A stretch of DNA of 55,601 nt, taken from positions 1-55,601 of the forward strand of contig JAADJA010000096.1 in assembly GCA_013151015.1 (NCBI GenBank). Direction: 5' to 3'. Below the pieces are notes generated by a model, which made no database searches, had not been told where the DNA came from, and was given only the letters and a program-made list of their open reading frames with translations. Below are positions 35,906 to 43,567 of the stretch, in pieces. The position numbers and the translations under genes are program-made. How positions within the stretch are numbered: position 1 is the first letter of the stretch; every line of letters begins with the position of its first letter. Source of the stretch: Chlorobiota bacterium. Lineage in GTDB: Bacteria > Bacteroidota > Bacteroidia > Bacteroidales > JAADJA01.

Positions 35906-36460
35906 TCAATCCATTTTATCCAATCTCACATCAACGGTAATTTCCAGGGAATCGGCGATTTTCTTTGAAACGGCATTCGGTATCCTGATTTTATAATCGG
36001 ACGGTTTTACATTAAAGACGGCCAAACCGTCAATCTTCCCCCCTATTACCGTAAAGGTACCGCTGTGCTTCACTTTGTTGGTGACACCGTGTATTGTAAG
36101 ATCGCCTTCGATCGTAGCGGGGTATTTGCCATCCACCGAAAAATCAATATCCGCAATGTTGGTCACTTTCCCTTTGAACATGGCATTGGGATATTTATCC
36201 GACTCTGCATAGTTTTCGTTGAAATGTTCCTGCATCAGGGCTTTTTCAAATTCAAAGGATTTCATCAATACCTTGAAAACAAAATCGCCGGTTTGGCTGT
36301 CGAGGGCGCAATTTACCTGTTTGTTGAGCGCATCAATTGTTTCCATGGGTGTTTCGGAATAAAATCGGATATGCCCGTTTTTTGTGATGTATTTTTGGGC
36401 GAAGGAATTTGTTGTCAGTAAGATTATACTTGCGAAAAAGAGTGTTTTTAGAGTTTTCAT
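35906..36460 (-). CDS. YceI-family periplasmic protein
   Basis: This 184-residue protein has a signal peptide (cleavage after 'SFAQ') and a lipocalin-like YceI domain: 'GHIRFYSETPMETIDALNKQV', 'FNENYAESDKYPNAMFKGKV', 'GDLTIHGVTNKVKHSGTFTV'. Members bind polyisoprenoid or other lipophilic molecules and often sit next to cytochromes and DUF5777 barrels. A frameshifted paralogue lies at 42110-42657. Confidence 0.92.
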   Translation of the reverse strand: MKTLKTLFFASIILLTTNSFAQKYITKNGHIRFYSETPMETIDALNKQVNCALDSQTGDFVFKVLMKSFEFEKALMQEHFNENYAESDKYPNAMFKGKVTNIADIDFSVDGKYPATIEGDLTIHGVTNKVKHSGTFTVIGGKIDGLAVFNVKPSDYKIRIPNAVSKKIADSLEITVDVRLDKMD

Positions 36461-36495
36461 GGTGATAGTTTAATGTGCTATAGTGTAAAAGATTT

Positions 36496-36555
36496 ATGTC
36501 GGATGACGTATGTCAGTTGCCAGATGTACAACGGTCATCCGACATCCGACATCGG
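36496..36555. repeat. Inverted heptamer array (ATGTCGG/CCGACAT)
   Basis: ATGTCGGATGAC (36496-36507) pairs perfectly with GTCATCCGACAT (36534-36545). The left side reads as 7-bp units ATGTCGG, ATGACGT, ATGTCAG, TTGCCAG, ATGTACA and the right side as two CCGACAT units (36539-36552). It lies in the spacer between the CXXCH protein and yceI. Confidence 0.6.
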
Positions 36556-36565
36556 TCTTGAATAA

Positions 36566-37390
36566 TTATTTCTTGACAATTCGTTTGGTTACCCGTGTAT
36601 CGTCATCAAAATAAACAACGACGTAATAAATCCCGCTCAACAAACCGGTTGCGGTAATGCCAATGTCTTCATTGTCCAATAAGTTATCCTTGGAGTAAAC
36701 CTGTTTTCCAATGGAATTAAAAACTTTCAAGCTGGAAACCTTTGCATTTTCCCCTGGGATATTTACGGTAAAATAGTTGGTAAATGGATTGGGGAAAACC
36801 CTTACGGAGCTTTTTGCCCCAAAACTATCGCCCACGGAAGTATTTATGTCCTCACCGACAAACATGCTCGTTTTATAAATCACGTCACCCGATGGGCTTC
36901 CGTTTCCATTTGCCGCATTGAAGGCAGCATAAAAGCCCACTTCGCCTGTTCCCGCTTGCGGGGCGATCCAATCAAAAGACCAGCTTTTGGAATCCCCGTT
37001 CGGGGTTGTTCCCGTACTTTTATGGGTTACGGCGGCATCATCGTTCGTAAACCTGTTTTCAACGTCATTGGTAATGATGAAAGTCCCTGTTTTGGCATTT
37101 CCGCTGTCTTCTGCGGTCGCTTCAAAACCAAACCTTGCAGCCCCGGCATGAGAACCAGCAGCAGTAATGGTATAGGTTTCGCCAGGGACATAGCCCGTTG
37201 CCGGTATATTGGAAGTAAGCCAGTCTTCCTGATCAGTGGCCGATCCGCCATGGCATTGTGTGCAGGTTACACCGTTATCGCCGGGTGAGCCCGACTTTGC
37301 CCCGGGAGAGCCGGTAAATTTTCCAAGTTCTGATGTAAGAAGAACAAATGACCCTATGGCCACAATTAATATTAGTAAAGTGTTTTTCAT
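36566..37390 (-). CDS. T9SS-secreted protein with one CXXCH (choice-of-anchor V type)
   Basis: This 274-residue protein has an N-terminal signal helix and then 'TGSPGAKSGSPGDNGVTCTQCHGGSA' with C43-T-Q-C-H47. A beta-rich domain with 'GYVPGETYTITAAGSHAGAARFGFE' is the pattern of the choice-of-anchor V/reeler-like proteins. A type A sorting tail ends it ('VFPNPFTNYFTVNIPGE ... GIYYVVVYFDD'). A single haem c bound by a secreted adhesin-like domain is inferred from the motif. Confidence 0.85.
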   Translation of the reverse strand: MKNTLLILIVAIGSFVLLTSELGKFTGSPGAKSGSPGDNGVTCTQCHGGSATDQEDWLTSNIPATGYVPGETYTITAAGSHAGAARFGFEATAEDSGNAKTGTFIITNDVENRFTNDDAAVTHKSTGTTPNGDSKSWSFDWIAPQAGTGEVGFYAAFNAANGNGSPSGDVIYKTSMFVGEDINTSVGDSFGAKSSVRVFPNPFTNYFTVNIPGENAKVSSLKVFNSIGKQVYSKDNLLDNEDIGITATGLLSGIYYVVVYFDDDTRVTKRIVKK

Positions 37391-37448
37391 GATATTTCTT
37401 TTATTGTTGGATTATTAAATGATTGATTTGTATCTATTTTAAAATTAT

Positions 37449-37886
37449 TTACTGGATTATCGAGCATTTTTCCAAAATGACATCGGTATCATTGTAGCCT
37501 GTACAATAACCTTTTATTTTGACGTAGGTTTCGGGTTTTACTTTCATTAATCCCTGATTATATTTTGGGAGCATTGTACAACGTATGCCCTCATCACCAA
37601 ATATGCCTTCCTGAAACACGAATACGGCTATGACCATTGAGTCTGCCTGCTCTATCTTTTGAACGGCCCCTTCCAAAAGGATAACCTTTCCGTTGAAATT
37701 TGCCTCGGCACTTTCTCGTCCGGAAATATAGGAATCGAACAATTCATAAGCTGACAAGATGAAATCAGGCTTTGCTTTTTCAAAATCCCTGTGCGGTTTA
37801 TTATAAATGAACACATATCCAAGGGTCCCGGCAATAATCCCAATAATTAAAAGCCCTATCCCTATTTTGATGGTTTTTTTCATCAT
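37449..37886 (-). CDS. Membrane-anchored OB-fold (tRNA_anti-like) protein
   Basis: This 145-residue protein has an N-terminal helix (IKIGIGLLIIGIIAGTLGYVFIY) and then a small domain with 'FNGKVILLEGAVQKIEQAD' and 'VKPETYVKIKGYCTGYNDTDVILEKCSIIQ', characteristic of tRNA_anti-like OB folds of Bacteroidota. Start ATG 37886 (or the next ATG) precedes the helix; the longer open frame upstream has no sensible content. Function is unknown. Such genes often sit beside YceI genes, as here. Confidence 0.78.
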   Translation of the reverse strand: MMKKTIKIGIGLLIIGIIAGTLGYVFIYNKPHRDFEKAKPDFILSAYELFDSYISGRESAEANFNGKVILLEGAVQKIEQADSMVIAVFVFQEGIFGDEGIRCTMLPKYNQGLMKVKPETYVKIKGYCTGYNDTDVILEKCSIIQ

Positions 37887-38149
37887 GCAAAGAAATAACA
37901 TCGGGGCATTGAAAAAAAATCTGATTTTGCGAACAGGCAAATTCAGATGTTGAACGGGGATTTGTTTATACTGATTATTTTGCGGACTTGGATAAATGAT
38001 GATGTGAAAACAGGCATTGGGAATTGGATTATGTTTCTTGCTTATTACCCTGCACAATTTTTTAACTTGTTTTTTACAGCCAATATCCTTTGTTCTCAAC
38101 TTTTCAGGTCTTAGCTTCAAAGTCCATCTTCTACCTGAAAGTTTATATA

Positions 38150-38914
38150 TTACTTCGGTTTGCCGGAAAGCCACTTTTTGAAGCTCCCGGAACGATCGGT
38201 GCTGGCAATCACATCAAATTCGCAGGGCGGTATCAGTTCCATTGTCACCCTGGATTTCGAGTAGGAATACATTTCCTGTATTGAATTGAAATTGATGATA
38301 AACTGCCTGTTGATCCGAAAGAAAACAAGTGGGTCCAACAGTGGCTCCAGCTTGTCAAGGCTTTGGTCGATGGGATAGGTATGGTCATCAAAGGTCTTGA
38401 AAAAGATGCCATCTGTCTGTGTGAAAAAGTAGGCGATATCCACCACGGTGATGGCTTTGATGGTTTGCCCAAAACGTATGACAAAACGTTTTTGGTATTC
38501 CTTTTTTGTAATCAGTTTTGCAAGGGAGGCATAATCGAAATCCGGCTTGTCTTCTTTCTGGAATATTTCCCTGAATTTTTCGAAGCTACGTGCCAGTTCA
38601 TCTTTTTTCACAGGTTTCAAAAGGTAATCCACGCTGTTCAGTTTAAAGGCCTGTATGGCAAACTCATTGTATGCGGTAATGAAAATGATGGGCACATCTA
38701 CTTTCACCTCTTCAAAAATTTCAAAACTTGACCCATCGGACAATTGGATGTCCTGGAGAACCAGGTCGGGATGTCGGTTGTTTTTGTACCAATCCACACC
38801 AGATTCAATACTATCGATAATATCACAGATTTGTGCATTGGGCTCCAAATCCAGGACCATCTTTTTCAGTCGGTTTGCGGTGGCTTGTTCGTCTTCAATT
38901 ATTAGTATTCTCAT
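38150..38914 (-). CDS. LytTR-family response regulator
   Basis: This 254-residue protein has a receiver domain with phospho-acceptor D55 (LVLQDIQLSDGSS), the 'ITAYNEFAIQAF' switch region and 'LLKPVKKDEL' lysine. The C-terminal LytTR DNA-binding domain holds 'DIAYFFTQTDGIFFKTFDD' and 'FFRINRQFIINFNSI'. It is the partner of the kinase encoded just upstream on the same strand. The extended 'SYSKSRVTMELIPPCEFDVIASTDRSGSFKKWL' end is standard for the family. Confidence 0.94.
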   Translation of the reverse strand: MRILIIEDEQATANRLKKMVLDLEPNAQICDIIDSIESGVDWYKNNRHPDLVLQDIQLSDGSSFEIFEEVKVDVPIIFITAYNEFAIQAFKLNSVDYLLKPVKKDELARSFEKFREIFQKEDKPDFDYASLAKLITKKEYQKRFVIRFGQTIKAITVVDIAYFFTQTDGIFFKTFDDHTYPIDQSLDKLEPLLDPLVFFRINRQFIINFNSIQEMYSYSKSRVTMELIPPCEFDVIASTDRSGSFKKWLSGKPK

Positions 38915-39040
38915 GAACTATAATTTATTCTTTCTTTTGTTGTTTTATCATTTTTATTATAAATGGCTTTGCCTTTTGTTATTGATTTAAGTCCTTTGGA
39001 CTTATTTGTCGTACATTCCAAATAGTGCAAATTTCATCAA

Positions 39041-41947
39041 TTAATCTATGACCGGGAGTCCAACCTTAAAGATATTTTCAGACGCATCAATAATAACATC
39101 CCTATCCGTAAGCAGCTTAAAACGGCTTACTATATTTTTAATCCCAATTCCAAGGGAAGTATCCTCGCTTTTCTTTCTAAAAACATTGTTCTCAACAAAT
39201 AGTATTTTTGCTTTTTCATCAAAATAAACCTTGATATTTAATGGATGTAGTTTTGAAACCACATTGTGCTTAATGGAATTTTCGATGAGCATTTGCAATA
39301 CCATGGGCGGGATACGGAAATCCAAACGATAGATTTTGTCATCGATATCCAAATGCAGGTTATCGCCAAAGCGTTTCTTTTGCAATTTGAAATAGCTTTT
39401 GGTAATCACAAGCTCTTCCTTGATCGTGATGGTTTGTTTGTCTTTTTGTCCCAAAATATTTCGGAACAAATCGGAAAGCCCTTCCACATATTCCACGGCG
39501 TCCTCGGTATTTGTTTCGATGAGCGCTATGAGCGTACTGAAACTATTGAACAGGAAGTGTGGGTTCACCTGGTTTTTCAGGGTCTCGAACTGGAATTCGA
39601 TTTTCTCACGCAACAATTGCTGTTTTTTCCTGATTTTCTTTTCCCTGTATTTTATGAAAAAATAGATGCCGGAAATTATCAAAACCAAGATTGCAAAATA
39701 GAAAAACCAGGTTTGCCAAAAAGGTTTTTTAATTTTAAACGACCACGAAACCTCATTGCTTTCATCAAAATAATTATCCAGCCCCGCAATCATCCTAAAT
39801 GTATATCTACCAGGGCCGAGATTTGAATAGGCCATTTTCTGGTCTTCGGTCCTTATCCAATCCAGGTCCTGCCCTTCCAGCTTAACCTTATAGGTAACTT
39901 CTTCCGGGTTTTGATACCATAAACCGATATAGGAAAACATAAAGTGGTTTTGGGCATAACCAAAAGTTATTTGGTTTTCCATGTCAATGGGTTCAAAAAC
40001 CACGGACACCGAACGGACAAGCGGTTTCGGTTGCCGGGCTGTATTCCTGAAATTTGTCGAAAACTTCATCATCCCCGATTTTGTCCCTATCCATATGTCC
40101 CCGTTAGGCCCTTTTGTAATATCGTTCAAATCAGGGTGAAATTCAGCAATGCCTTCTTGCCCGGCAATCTTTCTGAAAATATTCTTTTTGAAATCGAGGA
40201 ATCCCCCGGAATGTTCTGTCAAAACAAATAAGACCCCCGAATCGGCACAGATAATCCCCTGGATTTGTTCACTGACTATTTCGGGGATTTCAGGGTACTT
40301 CACAAACTTTTCCCCTTCCAGATAATACAATCCTTTTGTCAATGTATTTGCCCAAATTGTCCCATCGGTATCTTCGGCAATGGAATAAACGATGCGGCTG
40401 TCGAGGCCTTGTGGTTTGGAAAAATTTCGGAACTTCCCGTTTTCAAACATGGAAACCCCATTGCCATCGGTGGCAAACCAAACCCTCCCTTTGGAATCGG
40501 CAAAAACCTGATAAATATAATTGTTGCCAAGACCTTGTTCACGGCCAAAATTCACAAAGTCCGGTTTCCAGTTCAATGACGCGGCATCTTCATCCAAAAT
40601 ACAACGGGAGGCACCGCCCAAAGTCCCAAACCACATCTGTTTGCCCTTTCCCGAAATGGACAGGACATTGTCATTGATAAGGCCATCAGCTTCAGAAAAC
40701 AATTTGAAATTTCCGGTGGAAGGCTCAAGGCGGACAAGGCCGTTCCCAAATGTCCCCAACCAGACAAAGCCAAAATTATCGGGGAATACGCATATGACCT
40801 GTTGGTTTCTATCAAGGACCGAAATCGGGAAATTGGTCAATCTTTTTTCTTGCCCAAATGTATTGGCCAACCTAAAAACACCATCGTCATTTGCAAACCA
40901 GGTCTGCCCCTTTTTGTCCGATGAAATCGCACGTACATTTTCTATGTCATATTCATCTACGGTATGGACTACTTCAATGTTTTTACCGGAGCTTTTAAAA
41001 ATTTCACGGTCGGAAACCAACCAGATATTCCCTTCTGAATCGCGAAAAAGGCTTTTTGTTTTTTTCAGGTTATGCCCATCCGGGAATTCCAATTTGCGAA
41101 AGGCCTCTTTTTTCATGTCATACTCAATGATACCACTGCTATTGGTCACTATCCAAACATAATCGCCAAAGGAAATAATATCCCTTACTGTCCCAAAAGG
41201 CCAGTTTTCGGTACCCCTGGGAATGGACAATTTTTTCGTTTTCCAATTGAACCTGCTCACCCCTTTATCTTCAAAACCAATCCAGATATTGTCCATGTTG
41301 CATTTCGAGAGGCTCTCGACAATAAAATCGTTCAGGCCTTCGTTCACGGTAATCTGCCTGATCTTGACCTTCTCGTTTTCGAGCTTGCAAACACTGATAC
41401 CGTTATCGGTCCCGATCCAAATATCGCCCGCTTCGTCTATTACCATATCATAGCAATAATTTTCGGAAAGGCCCATTTTCATGTTGACTTGGTGCATTTC
41501 ATCTTTATGAAAATAAAAAGCCCCTTCACCATAAGTCGAAATCCACAAAACGCCATTATTGTCTTCCAGGATAGCCGTGATTTTCGATGATGGTTTTTTT
41601 CCATTAAAGCCGAGGAAATGAGCGCTCCCATTTTCAAAATAGGAGATTTCGCCTTTTTGGTGGCCAAACCAAATTTTGTTATCCTTTCCCTCAAAAATAA
41701 AAGTGATCGGAAGTACTTTCCCCGAATCGGCCATGCTCCTCAATTGAAAATCGAAACCGTCAAATGTATATGCCCCTTCGGAGGATGCAAACCACATCAT
41801 CCCTTGAGAATCCTGAAAGGCCATATAAATTGTTTTAAGCTCTTTTTCGGGCAAAAAAGGTTGATGCTCAAAAAGCGGTGTTTGGCCGAATGCCGATATT
41901 GACAAGGCAATCAGGAAAAAGAAAACCTGTATTCGTTTTGGTGACAA
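39041..41947 (-). CDS. Reg_prop/Y_Y_Y sensor histidine kinase of the LytS type
   Basis: This 968-residue protein has a signal peptide, about 14 Reg_prop blades in the periplasm ('GNIWLVSD', 'GFVWLGTFGNGLVRL', 'GDIWIGT'), a Y_Y_Y domain near 650-730, one membrane helix near 740-760 and a cytoplasmic His_kinase plus ATPase. The phospho-accepting H797 is in 'NPHFLFNSF' and the N-box is 'MLIENSIKHN'. No phosphorelay or AraC part is fused. The frame is closed by TAA just before TTG 41947 and no ATG precedes the signal peptide, so a TTG start is implied. The signal is unknown. Confidence 0.92.
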   Translation of the reverse strand: MSPKRIQVFFFLIALSISAFGQTPLFEHQPFLPEKELKTIYMAFQDSQGMMWFASSEGAYTFDGFDFQLRSMADSGKVLPITFIFEGKDNKIWFGHQKGEISYFENGSAHFLGFNGKKPSSKITAILEDNNGVLWISTYGEGAFYFHKDEMHQVNMKMGLSENYCYDMVIDEAGDIWIGTDNGISVCKLENEKVKIRQITVNEGLNDFIVESLSKCNMDNIWIGFEDKGVSRFNWKTKKLSIPRGTENWPFGTVRDIISFGDYVWIVTNSSGIIEYDMKKEAFRKLEFPDGHNLKKTKSLFRDSEGNIWLVSDREIFKSSGKNIEVVHTVDEYDIENVRAISSDKKGQTWFANDDGVFRLANTFGQEKRLTNFPISVLDRNQQVICVFPDNFGFVWLGTFGNGLVRLEPSTGNFKLFSEADGLINDNVLSISGKGKQMWFGTLGGASRCILDEDAASLNWKPDFVNFGREQGLGNNYIYQVFADSKGRVWFATDGNGVSMFENGKFRNFSKPQGLDSRIVYSIAEDTDGTIWANTLTKGLYYLEGEKFVKYPEIPEIVSEQIQGIICADSGVLFVLTEHSGGFLDFKKNIFRKIAGQEGIAEFHPDLNDITKGPNGDIWIGTKSGMMKFSTNFRNTARQPKPLVRSVSVVFEPIDMENQITFGYAQNHFMFSYIGLWYQNPEEVTYKVKLEGQDLDWIRTEDQKMAYSNLGPGRYTFRMIAGLDNYFDESNEVSWSFKIKKPFWQTWFFYFAILVLIISGIYFFIKYREKKIRKKQQLLREKIEFQFETLKNQVNPHFLFNSFSTLIALIETNTEDAVEYVEGLSDLFRNILGQKDKQTITIKEELVITKSYFKLQKKRFGDNLHLDIDDKIYRLDFRIPPMVLQMLIENSIKHNVVSKLHPLNIKVYFDEKAKILFVENNVFRKKSEDTSLGIGIKNIVSRFKLLTDRDVIIDASENIFKVGLPVID

Positions 41948-42109
41948 TTAATAAATGATTTAATTATTCAATGGTTTAATGTTCAGCGCAGCAAAATCCA
42001 GCCATTGCGGGGCGACAATGATCCAATGAAAACGTTCAACAAACAATGTAATTTGCCAATCCCCATAATTTTCCTTCAAGCGTCCTTTGGCTCCATCCCT
42101 CTTGCCCTT

Positions 42110-42657
42110 TCACTCTTTTATGAGGCTCACATCTATCGAAACACTGATTTCCTCTGCAATCTTTTGAAATACCACATGTGGGATTTTTATATTGTAATCT
42201 TCCAGCGAAATTTGAAAATCCGATCGAATCCTCAATTTGTCTTTTCCAATCACAATTGTTGCCTTGATAATTTCCTCCTTCTCAATCCCGTGTATCGAAA
42301 AAATGCCTTTAGCGCGCACCGGGAACTCCCCCATCTGTGAGAAATCAATATGCTCGACCAGTTTCCCCATGAACCGGATATACGGGAATTTGTCGGTTTC
42401 CAAATAGTTTTCGTAAAAATGCTCTTGCTGGAGTTTTGAGTTGAAACCTTTCAGGCTCGTTACTTTTAACCGGAAGACGAAGGTGCGCTTTTCCTGATCG
42501 AGAATCCCTTTCATGATTCGGCACTGATAAGTTCAAGGGGCGCATCGGAAGTAAAAACCACCTTTCCGTTTTCTGTTTTAAATATCCCATCAGAAATATT
42601 TTGCCCAAAAGCATTGATTTGGAAAATGATGAGAAATGTCAATAATATTTTGTTCAT
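42110..42657 (-). pseudogene. Frameshifted YceI-family gene
   Basis: The 5' part (ATG 42657, 48 codons) encodes a signal peptide and 'GKVVFTSDAPLELISAES', the YceI start, and ends in TGA at 42513-42511. The rest continues in another frame from an ATG overlapping that stop (42514) with 'KGILDQEKRTFVFRLKV ... QEHFYENYLETDKFPYIRF' to the end of the domain. Compared with YceI proteins of this subgroup about three residues are missing at the junction, so a small deletion with frameshift is likely. Translational coupling of two pieces through the ATGA is the alternative. Confidence 0.8.
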
Positions 42658-42711
42658 TAATCGAAAATGGAATTTATGGAATTACAACAAAATATTGGGG
42701 CGATGGTTCGA

Positions 42712-42773
42712 TTGCGTCCTTAGGTTTCGTTATTTGCGTTTATTTGCGTTTATTTGCGTCTTTAGGTTTCGTT
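42712..42773. repeat. Composite repeat with TATTTGCGTT microsatellite
   Basis: Three consecutive 10-bp units TATTTGCGTT/C (42731-42760) lie between two copies of TTAGGTTTCGTT (42720-42731 and 42762-42773). It fills the spacer between the YceI pseudogene and the MORN lipoprotein. Confidence 0.65.
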
Positions 42774-42777
42774 TTTA

Positions 42778-43209
42778 CTATTTGGGGTTATCGTAATCAA
42801 TCTCCTTTACCAAATTGCCATCTTTGTCCCAAAACTTCCAGGTGCCGACCCTTTTGCCCATTTTCAGCTTGCCTTCGTAGTATTTTTGGCCGTTTGGGTG
42901 CCAAATGGTTTTCAGGCCATTTTCAACCCCCTTTTTATAAACGCCCTGGCTCCAGAGTTTCCCGTCCGCATACCAGTATGACCATTGGCCTGTCCGTTCG
43001 CCGTCCTTGTAAGCCCCTTCCAGCTTCTTCTGCCCATCTTCATAATATTGCATTTCCTTCAACAGGATTTCTTTCGATTCATCTTTGTATATCTTAACCG
43101 TTTTGGCAATGCTATCGGAATATGTTTCTTCCACAACTTCTACCGGAGCAGAGGTACATGATATGAACCAAAAAGGGACGAGCAGGATTAGGTATTGTAT
43201 GTTTTTCAT
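42778..43209 (-). CDS. MORN_2/YwqK-like repeat lipoprotein
   Basis: This 143-residue protein has lipobox 'FISC' (C18) and five MORN-like units such as 'MQYYEDGQKKLEGAYKDGERTGQWSYWYADGKLWSQGVYKKGVENG'. Similar proteins are often labelled YwqK-family antitoxin because of sequence likeness. Here the lipoprotein signal and the lack of a toxin neighbour argue for an envelope protein of unknown role. Confidence 0.85.
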   Translation of the reverse strand: MKNIQYLILLVPFWFISCTSAPVEVVEETYSDSIAKTVKIYKDESKEILLKEMQYYEDGQKKLEGAYKDGERTGQWSYWYADGKLWSQGVYKKGVENGLKTIWHPNGQKYYEGKLKMGKRVGTWKFWDKDGNLVKEIDYDNPK

Positions 43210-43567
43210 GTGTTTATTTTTGCATAACCAATTATGTTTCTTTCTTTATCGTTTTGTCACGATTTTCGGCTGTGCTTTCGAAAATCTCGCCAAAACTATT
43301 TTTGAACTTCCATTTACCCCCGCCCTTAGGACGGGGTTACCAATATTTCGCCACGATGTGGCTTGACGTCTTTTTAGTTTTTCTGTCCTGTATAACATTA
43401 GTTCGATAGATAATTGCAATGTGTTGATTGTTATGTATTTGCAATTTGATAGGTGTTTTTTAGCATATTGCTGTATATCAATACGTTGCGTTCTTTGTCC
43501 CGCACGTGCGGGATTGCGCGAGAAAAATTTACCGAAGTATTGGTATAAAGTATCTCAGCTAAAAAGC
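43210..43567. other. Gene-free stretch with REP-like hairpins
   Basis: No credible gene is seen. It contains a GC-rich hairpin (43318-43335: CCCCGCCC, loop TTA, GGACGGGG with one mismatch) followed by TACCAATATTTCG and GCCAC-GAT-GTGGC, and a 16-bp perfect palindrome TCCCGCACGTGCGGGA (43498-43513). From memory, this resembles dispersed REP-like intergenic elements of Bacteroidota ('TACCAATATT' beside a GC-rich stem). Confidence 0.5.

Noticed and set aside
42778-43209. YwqK antitoxin of a toxin-antitoxin pair
   Set aside because: It has a lipobox and signal peptide, and there is no adjacent toxin-like gene.
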